From positions 1 through 64,000 of the forward strand of contig NZ_WBXN01000004.1 in assembly GCF_008973465.1 (NCBI RefSeq): a DNA stretch of 64,000 nucleotides, given 5' to 3'. The notes under the pieces were generated by a model, which was given only the letters and a program-made list of their open reading frames with translations, was not told the DNA's origin and did not search any database. How positions within the stretch are numbered: the stretch's first letter is position 1; each line of letters starts with the position of its first letter. A program made the position numbers and the translations under genes. This document shows positions 41,620-50,149 of this stretch, one piece after another. This DNA is from Streptomyces sp. SS1-1 (GTDB taxonomy: Bacteria; Actinomycetota; Actinomycetes; Streptomycetales; Streptomycetaceae).

Positions 41620-42684
41620 TCAGGCGCGGCTTTCGCCTCCGTCGGGCGTTTGTTCGTCGGCCGGCCGGCTCTCCCTGCCGCCCGGGTGACGCCGGTGCCA
41701 GATCAAGAAGACCGCGCTGGACACCACCGCCCAGCCGGTCAGTACCAGGAACGGGAAGGCGTGCTGGTGCCCGGAGAAGTACACCGCCGTGTGCTGGGCG
41801 TTGACCGAGGCGCCGGGCGGCAGCCACCGTCCGACGGTGCCCAGCACCGACGGCAGCAGCGGCCATGAGACCGCGCCGCCCGACGACGGGTTGCCCAGCA
41901 CGACCATCACGCCCCAGGTCGGGATCATCGCCCAACGGCCCATCAGCGTGTTGAACATGGTGAAGGTCATGCCGCTGGTGAACATGGTGAGTGCCAGGAT
42001 CGACCACGATTCCGCGAACGGCAGCGCGAGTGCCCCGAGCAGCCAGTCCACGGCCGCCGCGATGGCGAACCCGCCCAGCAGCGCGTAGGTGTCCGTGAAG
42101 GCGATCCGTTCGGCCGGAGTGAGCGCCGGAGCGTGGACGCTGAGCTGGATGGCGCCGATGAAGCCGATGATCACCGCGGCGAGCGAGATGTAGAAGATCG
42201 CGAGGCCGCGGGGATCGCCCTTCTGCAGTGGGTTGACGTCCCGGACGGTCACCGACACGCCGGTCTCCCGTCCCACCGCCGGAGCCGCCTGCCTCAACAG
42301 CTCCGCGACCGAGGCGCCCGAAGCCGATGTCACGTCCAGCACCACATGCCGCCCGCCGTCACGCAGCTCGAGGATCGCGAAGACGCGTTGGTCCTCGACG
42401 GCCTCCAGCGCCGCCTCCTTCGAGGCGTACTCGTGCGTGGTCACCGAGGAGTTGAGGGCTTTGCCCAGCCCCGCCAGATACTCCTCGCCGCGCTGAGCCT
42501 CGAACGACCCGATGACGGCCGTCGGAAGGCGGTGCGGGGTCGGATTGGCCATCGCGTACGTGTACGACCAGGCGAACAGCCCGGCCGCCACGGACACGAT
42601 GAACACGAGCACGATCGCGGGCCACTGTGGGCTCCTGCGAAGGCGGGCCCAGCGGCCCTCGGGCCGTTCCCGATCGTCCTGCAC
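41620..42684 (-). CDS. DUF3533 / ABC-2-type membrane protein (YhgE/Pip-like)
   Basis: The 354-residue membrane protein starts MQDDRERPEGRWARLRRSPQ. A first helix (WPAIVLVFIVSVAAGLFAWS) is followed by a large outside domain with TAVIGSFEAQRGEEYLAGLG and VAELLRQAAPAVGRETGV. Four to five C-terminal helices then follow (GLAIFYISLAAVIIGFIGAI, YALLGGFAIAAAVDWLLGAL, WSILALTMFTSGMTFTMFNT, FLVLTGWAVVSSAVFLIW). This is the layout of ABC-2-type permeases without an ATPase, such as YhgE/Pip and DUF3533 proteins. No ATPase gene adjoins. The role is unknown; members include phage-receptor-like proteins and transport components. Confidence 0.82.
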   Translation of the reverse strand: MQDDRERPEGRWARLRRSPQWPAIVLVFIVSVAAGLFAWSYTYAMANPTPHRLPTAVIGSFEAQRGEEYLAGLGKALNSSVTTHEYASKEAALEAVEDQRVFAILELRDGGRHVVLDVTSASGASVAELLRQAAPAVGRETGVSVTVRDVNPLQKGDPRGLAIFYISLAAVIIGFIGAIQLSVHAPALTPAERIAFTDTYALLGGFAIAAAVDWLLGALALPFAESWSILALTMFTSGMTFTMFNTLMGRWAMIPTWGVMVVLGNPSSGGAVSWPLLPSVLGTVGRWLPPGASVNAQHTAVYFSGHQHAFPFLVLTGWAVVSSAVFLIWHRRHPGGRESRPADEQTPDGGESRA

Positions 42685-42940
42685 GCCGCCCGTCCCTCAT
42701 CCCTCGCACTCGCGTCGCCGATGCTCACCCAGGCGGAACGAGGCGCCTGAAGCCGTGCCCGCGCGTCGCCGGCGGGGCGGGTCCGCGGCAGCGTCGCTCC
42801 GTCCCGTTCAGCCGTCGGCTCGGCGTAGCGCCTTGAAGCCCGGCCCCATCCTCACGCGTCGCACACGGCGATCGAGGCACCAACACCCGCCGTGACCGGG
42901 TGAAAGCCACCATGGGCGGCCGGCCTGTTCGGCGTCCGAC

Positions 42941-43408
42941 TCAGGGGCCGGGCGGGGGCAGACGGGACGGGGCCGTGTTGCTCACCTGCTGGAAGACGAG
43001 CGACGTGCGGAATCCGGTGATCTCGCCTCGCTTGCTGAGCCGGTCGGTCAGGAAGGCGTGCAGGTGGTCGAGGTCCTGGACCGCCACGTGGAGGAGGAAG
43101 TCGTCGCCTCCGGAGAGCACGAACACGTGGAGCACTTCCGGCAGGCCGCTCGCGAAGCCCTTGAAGCCGTCGATGACGGCGCGGCTGAGCGGGCGCACTT
43201 GGACCGAGACCAGCGCCTGCACGCCACGGTTCAGCGCCGCGGGGTCGATGTCCGCGTGGTAGCCGCGGATGACGCCCCGGCGGTGGAGCGAGCGGACCCG
43301 CTCCAGGCAGGTCGAGGGAGCGATGCCGAGTCGCCGCGCGAGCTCCCGGTTGGACATCCGCGCATCCGTTTGGAGAAGGCCGACAATCTCTGCATCAAGT
43401 TCGTCCAT
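42941..43408 (-). CDS. lrp: Lrp/AsnC-family regulator
   Basis: The 155-residue protein starts MDELDAEIVGLLQTDARMSN at ATG 43408; a farther start would add an unrelated extension running into the divergent gene. The HTH is NRELARRLGIAPSTCLERVR, with SLHRRGVIRGYHADIDPAAL as the wing. The C-terminal RAM domain includes VQVRPLSRAVIDGFKGFASG and VLHVFVLSGGDDFLLHVAVQ. It is divergent from a Glu/Leu/Val dehydrogenase gene, a common lrp target. The 111-bp gap holds nested inverted repeats. It probably senses a branched-chain amino acid or oxo-acid (family knowledge). Confidence 0.92.
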   Translation of the reverse strand: MDELDAEIVGLLQTDARMSNRELARRLGIAPSTCLERVRSLHRRGVIRGYHADIDPAALNRGVQALVSVQVRPLSRAVIDGFKGFASGLPEVLHVFVLSGGDDFLLHVAVQDLDHLHAFLTDRLSKRGEITGFRTSLVFQQVSNTAPSRLPPPGP

Positions 43409-43438
43409 GGCCGGCAACCGTAGCCCACTTTCACGCAG

Positions 43439-43501
43439 ACGTTCGGTGGCGGTCCTCCTTCGCGCGTCATCCGTGCAGCATGACGGCTGACATCCGAACG
43501 T
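43439..43501. promoter_or_regulatory. nested inverted repeats between lrp and dehydrogenase gene
   Basis: Outer pair ACGTTCGG (43439-43446) and CCGAACGT (43494-43501), 47 bp apart; inner pair CGTCAT (43465-43470) and ATGACG (43480-43485). The outer right arm reaches the first possible ATG of the dehydrogenase. The arrangement suits multi-dimer Lrp binding. Confidence 0.6.
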
Positions 43502-43519
43502 ATGAGGGGACGCGGTGCC

Positions 43520-44560
43520 ATGGTGCAGCACGAGCAGGTCGTCATCCACACCGGTAGGCGCTCAGGGCTGGTGGTGATCGTGGCCATCCATTCGACGGTC
43601 CTCGGCCCGGCGGCCGGTGGGCTGCGCCTCTGGAGGTATCGGGACTGGCGGGACGGACTCGCCGACGCCCTGCGCCTGTCGGCCGCGATGACCTCCAAGT
43701 TCGCGGTGGCCGGGCTGCCCAGCGGAGGGGGCAAGACGGTCGTGGTGCTGCCGGAGGGCGGGCCGCTCGACCCCGGTCGGCGCGACGACGTGCTGCGTGA
43801 CGTGGCGGACGTCATCGCTTCGCTCGGGGGAAAGTACGCCACCGGACCGGATGTCGGGACCGGCCCCGACGACATGGCCCTGATCAGCGAGACCACCCCG
43901 CACGTGTTCTGCCGGCCGGCGCATCTGGGCGGCAGCGGGGACTCCTCCCCGCACACCGCGCAGGGCAGTCTGGCCGCGCTGAGGGCTGTCGGACGGCAGG
44001 TGCACGGCACCGCGAGCATGGACGGCCGCCGTCTCGCCGTCATCGGGCTGGGGCGCGTCGGAGCCGCTCTCGCCCGCCTGCTCGCCGCCGAGGGGGCTCA
44101 CCTCACGGTCACCGACGTCGACGCGGGGAAGCGTGGCGTCGCCGAGGAGCTCGGTGCCGTCTGGAGCTCACCCGACGACATCCTCGGCGCGGAGGTGGAC
44201 ATCGTCGTCCCCGCTGCTCTCGGATCCGTCCTGACCAGGCAGAACGTGGCCGGGCTGCGCTGCCGCGCGGTGGTGGGACCGGCGAACAACCAGCTCGCCT
44301 CCCCCGACGTCGCCGACCTGCTGCACCATCGCGGCATCCTCTGGGTGCCGGACTACGTCGCGAGCGCGGGAGGGGTCATCCATGCCGTCAGCACCGAACT
44401 CCACCACGCCGGCGCCGATGAGGCCCGGACGCGCGTCCTCGCCATCGAGAACACGGTCCACGATCTGCTGGACACGGCACGCCGGCGTGGCCAGACCCCG
44501 GCGCAGGCAGCCGACGCGCTGGCCACGGACCGGCTGCGGGCCGCAGCGGCCTCGGCGTGA
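43520..44560 (+). CDS. vdh: Glu/Leu/Phe/Val dehydrogenase (valine dehydrogenase type)
   Basis: The product is about 346 residues from the ATG at 43520, nine bases after GAGGGGAC; an ATG at 43502 is possible. The catalytic region reads GPAAGGLRLWRYRDWRDGLA, SKFAVAGLPSGGGKTVVVLP (active-site Lys residues) and KYATGPDVGTGPDDM. The NAD fold is RRLAVIGLGRVGAALARLLA, and VVGPANNQLASPDVADLL is typical of leucine/valine dehydrogenases. The enzyme deaminates a branched-chain amino acid to its 2-oxo acid, feeding fatty acid or antibiotic precursors. The divergent Lrp gene strongly suggests amino-acid control. The gene symbol is given by family, not by proof of substrate. Confidence 0.88.
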   Translation: MVQHEQVVIHTGRRSGLVVIVAIHSTVLGPAAGGLRLWRYRDWRDGLADALRLSAAMTSKFAVAGLPSGGGKTVVVLPEGGPLDPGRRDDVLRDVADVIASLGGKYATGPDVGTGPDDMALISETTPHVFCRPAHLGGSGDSSPHTAQGSLAALRAVGRQVHGTASMDGRRLAVIGLGRVGAALARLLAAEGAHLTVTDVDAGKRGVAEELGAVWSSPDDILGAEVDIVVPAALGSVLTRQNVAGLRCRAVVGPANNQLASPDVADLLHHRGILWVPDYVASAGGVIHAVSTELHHAGADEARTRVLAIENTVHDLLDTARRRGQTPAQAADALATDRLRAAAASA

Positions 44561-44692
44561 GACGCCACGTCTCTCAGGCTCCGACACGGGCCGCCGGTGC
44601 GCTGCGCTCCTCGTGTCGTTTCCGTCCAAGACGTCGTCCCTGCCGCCACCTAACCTGACGTCACAAGCGGTGCCCGTGATGAGGAGACGCAG

Positions 44693-45268
44693 ATGCGCAA
44701 GCTGGTCTACACCGGATTCATGTCGCTCGACGGCGTGCTGGACTCGCCCGGTGGGCCCGAGGAAGGGCACCGCAGCGGGGGCTGGGTCGTGAAGGACCTG
44801 GAGTTCGTCCCGGAGGCGTGGTCGCTGAAGGGCGAGGAGCTGGCCGACACGACGGCGCTGATGTTCGGCCGTCGCAGCTACGAGGCGTTCGCACCCGTCT
44901 GGCCCGCCTCCGACGACCACGCCTCCTACAGGGAGCTGCCCAAGTACGTCGTGTCGAGCACGCTGTCGGATGACGCCCTCGTCGAGGGGTGGGGGTCCCT
45001 GACGATCCTGCGGACGACGGAGGATGTGGCCCGGCTCAAGGAGGGCGAGGGCGGCTCCATCTACATCCACGGAAGCGCGGAGTTGGCGCGGCGGCTGTCG
45101 GAGGCCGGTCTGATCGACCAGTACAACCTGCTCGTCTTCCCCGTCCTCCTCGGCGCCGGAAAGAGCCTGTTCCACCGGGCCGACCAGGAGAAGCAGATGC
45201 TGTCGCTGCGGGAGTCGGAGAGCTACTCGAACGGCATCCTGAAGCTGGTCTACGACGTCAGGCGCTGA
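44693..45268 (+). CDS. dihydrofolate reductase family (RibD C-terminal-like) protein
   Basis: The 191-residue protein starts MRKLVYTGFMSLDGVLDSPG after GAGGAGACGCAG. It has the RibD_C/DHFR-like fold: a first strand plus SLDGV, DTTALMFGRRSYEAFAPVWP, KYVVSSTLSDDALVEGWGSL, GSIYIHGSAELARRLSEAGL and FPVLLGAGKSLF. Proteins of this group are widespread in actinobacteria, bind NADPH or flavin and have no agreed substrate. The 3' end overlaps the convergent AraC-type regulator by 19 bp. Confidence 0.88.
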   Translation: MRKLVYTGFMSLDGVLDSPGGPEEGHRSGGWVVKDLEFVPEAWSLKGEELADTTALMFGRRSYEAFAPVWPASDDHASYRELPKYVVSSTLSDDALVEGWGSLTILRTTEDVARLKEGEGGSIYIHGSAELARRLSEAGLIDQYNLLVFPVLLGAGKSLFHRADQEKQMLSLRESESYSNGILKLVYDVRR

Positions 45269-45960
45269 CCCAGGTCGAGTGCGATCGCGCCGCCCGTGCC
45301 GTCGCGCAGTTGTCCGGCGGTGCGGCCCACGTAGGTGCGCAGGGCCCGGGCGAGGTGCGGCTCGTCGAAGTAGTCGAGCTTGGCGACGACGTCGGCGGCC
45401 GTGTCACCGGCCGCCAGCAGCTCCGCCGCCGTACGGGCCCGTTCGATCTGCCGTACCGCACCCCGCGTCAGACCGGTCGCCGCGCGGAAGCGGCGCTCGA
45501 CGGTACGGCTGGACACGTCCGGTTCGTGGCCTCGCAGCACTTCGGCGACGAGCGGGTCGAGGATGACGATGCCGGCTTCGACCAGTCGGCCGACCAGGGC
45601 CTCGGCGTCGTCGGCGCCGGGTGTCCGCCAGCGGGCACCGTCCAGCCGGAACGTCCGGCGGGTGGTGTCGGGGAGTTCCACGCCTCCATCGACCAGTCGC
45701 GGGGTGGGCAGGGCTCGCAGGGAGGTGCCGACGGCGAAATCGATGCCGGTGAAGACGGCGCCTTCGGGGACGGGGGCCGTGCTCGTCCGGGTCTCCGGAC
45801 CGGTGACCGCCGCGTAGGGCCGGCCGTCCTGCTCCCAGAACACCAGGCCCCAGCGCACACCGGCGACGGACGTCATCGTCGTGACCCGCTCGCTGGTGCA
45901 GGTCCACACGCTGTCGACCCACGGTGAGTCCGACCGCCGTATCCCGAAACGCAGCTCCAC
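45250..45960 (-). CDS. AraC-type HTH regulator
   Basis: The 236-residue product starts at a GTG (45960) reading MELRFGIRRSDSPWVDSVWT. It has an N-terminal cupin-like domain of the DUF6597 type (VAGVRWGLVFWEQDGRPYAA, FTGIDFAVGTSLRALPTPRL). The C-terminal AraC HTH shows SSRTVERRFRAATGLTRGAV, ARTAAELLAAGDTAADVVAK and YFDEPHLARALRTYVGRTAG. The ribosome binding site is weak, so the start is less certain; an upstream start (46092) would add a hydrophilic extension. It is convergent and overlapping with the dihydrofolate-reductase-like gene and may control it. Confidence 0.8.
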   Translation of the reverse strand: MELRFGIRRSDSPWVDSVWTCTSERVTTMTSVAGVRWGLVFWEQDGRPYAAVTGPETRTSTAPVPEGAVFTGIDFAVGTSLRALPTPRLVDGGVELPDTTRRTFRLDGARWRTPGADDAEALVGRLVEAGIVILDPLVAEVLRGHEPDVSSRTVERRFRAATGLTRGAVRQIERARTAAELLAAGDTAADVVAKLDYFDEPHLARALRTYVGRTAGQLRDGTGGAIALDLGQRLTS

Positions 45961-46122
45961 GCCTGCAGGATACGACCGGCGGACGTAGCCACGGGCCGAC
46001 AGCGGAGCCCGAGCGACCCCGACGTCCTCAGAGTCTTCGGACTCGCTCTTGTTTTGCGGCGCCACCGGACCCAGGTGCGAGGGAGAGCGCACGCTCGCGT
46101 CGAAGGCGGGCGGGCCGGCGTG

Positions 46123-47319
46123 TCAGACGAACGCGCTCTCGCCCGTGATCGCCTTGCCGACGATCAGGGTGTTCATCTCCCTGGTGCCCTCGAAGGAGTA
46201 GATCGCCTCCGCGTCGGCGAAGAAGCGGGCGACGTCGTAGTCCAGGACGATGCCGTTGCCTCCGAAGATCTCCCGGGCCCAGGCCACGACCTCCCGCATG
46301 CGAGCGGTCACGTGGGCTTTGGCGAGTGAGGAGTGCTCGTCCTTGAACACACCGGAGTCCTGCAGCCGCGCCAGTTGAAGGAGCATGCCCCAGCTCGACG
46401 TGATGTTGCCCAGGCTCTTCACCAGGAGGTCCTGGACGAGCTGGAAGCCCGCGACGGGCCGGCCGAACTGCCGGCGTTCGGTGGCGTAGCGCAGGGCCAG
46501 TTCGTAGGCGCCGATCATCACGCCGAGCGCCTGCCAGGCGACGCCGCTGCGCGTGGCGCGCAGGATCTCGGCGACGTCACGGAAGGAGGACGCGTTCTGC
46601 AGCCGGTCGGCCTCCGGTACGCGGACGTCCTCCAGGGTGATGTCCGCGTTCTCGACCATGCGCAGCGAGGTCTTGTTCGCGATCCTCTCCGCCGTGAAGC
46701 CCGGGGTGCCCTTGGCGACGACGAATCCCTTGACCTGGTCGTCCTCGACGTCCCGGGCCCAGACCACCACGTGGTCTGCGAAGGTCGCGTTGCCTATCCA
46801 GCGCTTGGCGCCGTTGAGGACCCATGTGTCGCCGTCGCGCCGGGCCGTGGTGCGCATGCCGACCGCGATGTCGGAGCCGTCGAGCGGCTCGGTGAGCGCG
46901 AACGCGCCGATGGTGTCCATCCTGGCCATGGCGGGCAGCCAGCGGTCACGCTGGGCCTGGTCGCCTCCGGCCTGGATGGAGTACATCGCGAGCCCGTTGT
47001 GGACGCCGAAGAAGGTGGCGACCGAGGCGTCGACCCGGCTCATCTCCATCGCCATCATGCCGGTCAGCAGGTGGCTGGCGGCCGGGCCGTGGTCGTCGCC
47101 GTAGCCCTCGTACGACAGTCCGACCAGCCCGCTGTCCCGGAATCTGCCGATCAGTTCCTTGGGGAAGACGCCCTCGGCCCAGTGTTCGGCCACCAGGGGT
47201 GCCACCTGGTCCCGCATGAACTCCCGCGTCCTCAGCAGGGTCTTGCGCTCCTCCGGGGACAGGGCGGCTTCGAAGTCGTAGAAGTCGGCGGCGTTCTGAA
47301 GATCCGTATGCGTGGTCAT
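46123..47319 (-). CDS. acyl-CoA dehydrogenase, glutaryl-CoA dehydrogenase-like
   Basis: The 398-residue acyl-CoA dehydrogenase has all three domains: N-terminal helices (EERKTLLRTREFMRDQVAPL), the middle FAD region GAFALTEPLDGSDIAVGMRT and WVLNGAKRWIGNATFADHVV, and the C-terminal RQFGRPVAGFQLVQDLLVKS with IFGGNGIVLDYDVARFFADA. The catalytic Glu lies in YSFEGTREMNTLIVGKAITG, as in glutaryl-CoA and isobutyryl-type enzymes. It follows an SDR gene on the same strand after 61 bp and may share a catabolic pathway with it. Electron acceptor (ETF) genes are not in the window. Confidence 0.92.
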   Translation of the reverse strand: MTTHTDLQNAADFYDFEAALSPEERKTLLRTREFMRDQVAPLVAEHWAEGVFPKELIGRFRDSGLVGLSYEGYGDDHGPAASHLLTGMMAMEMSRVDASVATFFGVHNGLAMYSIQAGGDQAQRDRWLPAMARMDTIGAFALTEPLDGSDIAVGMRTTARRDGDTWVLNGAKRWIGNATFADHVVVWARDVEDDQVKGFVVAKGTPGFTAERIANKTSLRMVENADITLEDVRVPEADRLQNASSFRDVAEILRATRSGVAWQALGVMIGAYELALRYATERRQFGRPVAGFQLVQDLLVKSLGNITSSWGMLLQLARLQDSGVFKDEHSSLAKAHVTARMREVVAWAREIFGGNGIVLDYDVARFFADAEAIYSFEGTREMNTLIVGKAITGESAFV

Positions 47320-47380
47320 GGGTTGCCGTCTTCCACGCTTCTGTCGCGTGATGCGTCTGCCCGCGTGTATTCGTGCGGGG

Positions 47381-48298
47381 TCATCGAGGGGGGCGGGAGC
47401 GCCGGGACTCGGAGTTGTGCGCGTCCCAGTCGGCGCGTCCGCCCGGGCCCATCACCCCGACGTCGACACCGAGTTCCTCGGCGGTCGACCGCCGCAGCTC
47501 ACGGCGGGCCACGCGGGTGACCACGGCGGGGAACAGTGGGCGCAGGGGCTGGCACCAGCGCAGCCAGGGCGGGGCGTAGATGTGGGGGGCGCGGCGGTGC
47601 ACTCCGGTGGTGAGCCACCCGGCGACCTGTTCGGGGCTGTGCACACGGCGGGCGAACCACGGCTGGTGGTCCCGCAGGGCCCGGAGGACGGGGTGATCGT
47701 CCAGGCCGCTGATCATGTCGGTGCCGGTCCAGTGCACGTAGGCGATGCCGACGGCGACACCGTCCGGTTCGACCTCGCCGCGCAGGGCCCGGGCGAAGGA
47801 TTCCGCGCCGGCCTTGGATGCGCAGTAGGCGCTCATCATGGGTGCCGAGCCGAAGGCGGCGGTCGAGGCGATCTGCAGGAAGTAACCGCGTGTGCGGGTC
47901 AGTTGGGGCAGGAAGGCGCGGGCTGTGTCGGCCGCGCCGATCAGGTTGACGTCGATGACGCGCCGCCACAGGCCGGGGTCCATCTGGCGGAAGGGGCCGC
48001 CCGCCGCCACGCCTGCGTTGGCGACGACCACGGAGGCGTCTCCCAGCTCGTGCGCGACCTGCTCCGCCGCGTGGTCGAGTGCGTCCTGGTCCGTGACGTC
48101 GGCCTCGACACACAGGGTCGGGCCGGGCAGTGCCGATGCCGCTTCGTGGAGGGACTGCGCCTCGCGTCCCAGCAGGGCGACGCGCATGCCGGCGCCGGAC
48201 AGCTGCCGTGCGAGGGCGTGGCCGATTCCGCGGGCGGCCCCGGTGACGACCGCGACCCGTCCTCGTAGAGGAGAGTCGTGGACGGCGTCCTTGTGCAT
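47381..48298 (-). CDS. SDR family oxidoreductase with C-terminal extension
   Basis: The 305-residue SDR starts at ATG 48298 after GAGAGCGAGAACC: MHKDAVHDSPLRGRVAVVTG, motif TGAARGIGHALARQLSGAGM. It has VANAGVAAGGPF, a catalytic Ser in IASTAAFGSA, and YCASK. Beyond the usual fold, about 60 residues (HIYAPPWLRWCQPLRPLFPA, VVTRVARRELRRSTAEELGV) suggest membrane association, as in fatty-acid or steroid-related SDRs. It lies upstream of the acyl-CoA dehydrogenase on the same strand. Divergent from a hydrolase gene across 233 bp. Confidence 0.88.
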   Translation of the reverse strand: MHKDAVHDSPLRGRVAVVTGAARGIGHALARQLSGAGMRVALLGREAQSLHEAASALPGPTLCVEADVTDQDALDHAAEQVAHELGDASVVVANAGVAAGGPFRQMDPGLWRRVIDVNLIGAADTARAFLPQLTRTRGYFLQIASTAAFGSAPMMSAYCASKAGAESFARALRGEVEPDGVAVGIAYVHWTGTDMISGLDDHPVLRALRDHQPWFARRVHSPEQVAGWLTTGVHRRAPHIYAPPWLRWCQPLRPLFPAVVTRVARRELRRSTAEELGVDVGVMGPGGRADWDAHNSESRRSRPPR

Positions 48299-48531
48299 AC
48301 GGTTCTCGCTCTCCGGTGCGGCGACGTGTCGGCGTTTTCTGCTTGTGCCCTCCCTGGGCTGGATGCCGCTCGAAACCGTGCACGGCGCCCTCTCACCCCG
48401 ACGGCCCCCTTCGGTCGCGCCAGGCTCCGGTGGCCGGCGGTCCGCGTGGGCCGGGGCTGGAGCTCGGGCCCGCACGGTGTACGGGTGTTAGCCTGCCCCG
48501 ACGACCTCAACGCCTCTGCGAGGAACGGCTG

Positions 48532-49347
48532 ATGAGCCAGGCTCTGGTGAACGGCGCCATGCTCCACCACGACGACAACGGCCCGTCGACGGGGCCGCCG
48601 GTCCTCCTGATCCACGGGCACCCTTTCAACCGCACCCTGTGGACTCCGCAGAGCAAGGCGCTGGTCGCCGCCGGCTACCGGGTCATCACCCCGGACCTGC
48701 GGGGGTACGGCGACAGTGACGTCACTCCCGGACGGGTCTATCTGTCCGACTTCGCGGACGATCTTGTCGGCCTCCTGGACTCGCTCGGCATCGACCGGGC
48801 GGTGGTCGGCGGTGTCTCGATGGGCGGGCAGATCGCCATGGAGGTACACCGGCGGTACGCCGGCCGCGTACGGGCTCTCGTCCTGTCGGACACCTCGGCA
48901 CCTGCGGAGACCGCCGACGGGAAGGCGTACCGCAACCGCCTGGCCGACCGGCTGCTCGCCGACGGCATGGACGGCTACGCGGACGAGGTCATCGACAAGA
49001 TGCTGGCCGCGTACAACGTCACCGCCCTGCCGGACGTGGCCGCCCATGTCCTCGGCATGATGCGGGCCACCGACCCCCGAGGTGCCGCGGCCGCCCTGCG
49101 CGGGCGGGCCGAGCGGGCGGACTACGCGGAGACGCTCGCCGATGTGCGGTGCCCGGCGCTGGTCGTCGTCGGCGCCGACGACGTCTTCACGCCGGTGTCC
49201 GACGCCGAAGCCATCGCCCGTCTCGTCCCGCACGCCGTGCTGTCCGTCATCGAGGGTGCCGGGCACCTGCCGGGCGCCGAGCAGCCGGAACGCTTCAACG
49301 ACGCTCTGCTGCGGTTCCTTCAGACGCGAGTCGCCGACTCGGCCTGA
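48532..49347 (+). CDS. alpha/beta hydrolase
   Basis: The 271-residue hydrolase starts MSQALVNGAMLHHDDNGPST at an ATG after GCGAGGAACGGCTG. Motifs are LLIHGHPFNRTLW (oxyanion hole), TPDLRGYGDSD, VVGGVSMGGQIAMEVHRRYA (nucleophile Ser near residue 103), VVVGADDVFTPVSDAEAIAR (acid) and IEGAGHLPGAEQPERFNDAL (His). These are all residues of a working alpha/beta hydrolase of the 3-oxoadipate enol-lactonase/epoxide-hydrolase-like group. The substrate is not deducible. A convergent TetR gene follows. Confidence 0.9.
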   Translation: MSQALVNGAMLHHDDNGPSTGPPVLLIHGHPFNRTLWTPQSKALVAAGYRVITPDLRGYGDSDVTPGRVYLSDFADDLVGLLDSLGIDRAVVGGVSMGGQIAMEVHRRYAGRVRALVLSDTSAPAETADGKAYRNRLADRLLADGMDGYADEVIDKMLAAYNVTALPDVAAHVLGMMRATDPRGAAAALRGRAERADYAETLADVRCPALVVVGADDVFTPVSDAEAIARLVPHAVLSVIEGAGHLPGAEQPERFNDALLRFLQTRVADSA

Positions 49348-49427
49348 CGCGACGGGGCAGTGCGGATACGCGCTCTCGCGGCGGGTTCACAGGTGGCGGG
49401 CGGCGCCGGTGCCCCGCCCCCGGATAC

Positions 49428-50081
49428 TCATGCCTTCGTTCCGGCCAGGAACGCGGTGAGGATGCGGCGCAGGCGGGGTTCGACCTCGACGACGGCGTGT
49501 CCGAGCCGGGGGTCGCTGGCGTAGAGATCGCGCAGGCGGGGGCCTGGGCTGGCCATCTGCCACAGGGCACCGGCCATGCCGGTGGCGGCGGAGACCAGAT
49601 CGAGCACCTGCTGCTGGTCGAGGCCCAGGAGCCGGTGCACTTCGGCGCCGATCAGATCGACCTCGCGCAGGGTGACCAGCTTGAACGTGCGCACCGCCTC
49701 GAGTGACACGTTGCGCTCCAGGTTCAGAGGAGCCTGAGCGAGGAGATCACAGAACACGGGACGTGCCGCGAGTGTCGAGGCGAAGGCGTCGGCGACGCAG
49801 GCCGGGTCCCCTTTCTCACATGCCCGCAGTCGGGCACGGAGCTCCGCGGACCATTCGCGCCAGCCCTCGGCGGTGAGCTCGAGGAAGATCTGCTCCCTGG
49901 TCTCGAAGTAGCGCAGCAGGGCCGACTTGTGCATGCCCACCGCTGCGGCGATGTCGGTGAGGGTGACGTCCCGGATGCCGCGTTCCCCGCCCAGCCGGCG
50001 GGCCGCTTCCAGGATCGCTGTCTCGCGCGCTTGTTTGGCTTCCGCGCTTCGGGCCCGCTGGAAGGAGGCTGGGTGCGTCAT
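49428..50081 (-). CDS. TetR-family regulator of the divergent SDR gene
   Basis: The 217-residue TetR protein starts at ATG 50081 (MTHPASFQRARSAEAKQARE); an ATG 21 bases farther is possible, and neither has a clear ribosome binding site. HTH: AILEAARRLGGERGIRDVTL, IAAAVGMHKSALLRYFETRE. The C-terminal domain reads FCDLLAQAPLNLERNVSLEA and VLDLVSAATGMAGALWQMAS, close to the TetR_C group with 'LAQ.P.NLERNVSLE' found in many actinobacterial regulators. It is divergent from an SDR across 68 bp containing paired AACGRTGTT elements. Confidence 0.88.
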   Translation of the reverse strand: MTHPASFQRARSAEAKQARETAILEAARRLGGERGIRDVTLTDIAAAVGMHKSALLRYFETREQIFLELTAEGWREWSAELRARLRACEKGDPACVADAFASTLAARPVFCDLLAQAPLNLERNVSLEAVRTFKLVTLREVDLIGAEVHRLLGLDQQQVLDLVSAATGMAGALWQMASPGPRLRDLYASDPRLGHAVVEVEPRLRRILTAFLAGTKA

Positions 50082-50107
50082 GGAGTCATCATAGGAACAC
50101 ATAACAA

Positions 50108-50138
50108 AACGATGTTGCCTTATTAAGAGAACGGTGTT
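50108..50138. promoter_or_regulatory. direct repeat pair in divergent tetR/SDR promoter region
   Basis: AACGATGTT (50108-50116) and AACGGTGTT (50130-50138), 22 bp apart, two helical turns. A TTGCCT box (50115-50120) and TCACTA (50139-50144) fit a plus-strand promoter with an 18-bp spacer whose start site is close to the ATG at 50150. The A/T-rich gap stands out in this GC-rich DNA. Confidence 0.5.
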
Positions 50139-50149
50139 TCACTAAAGGC

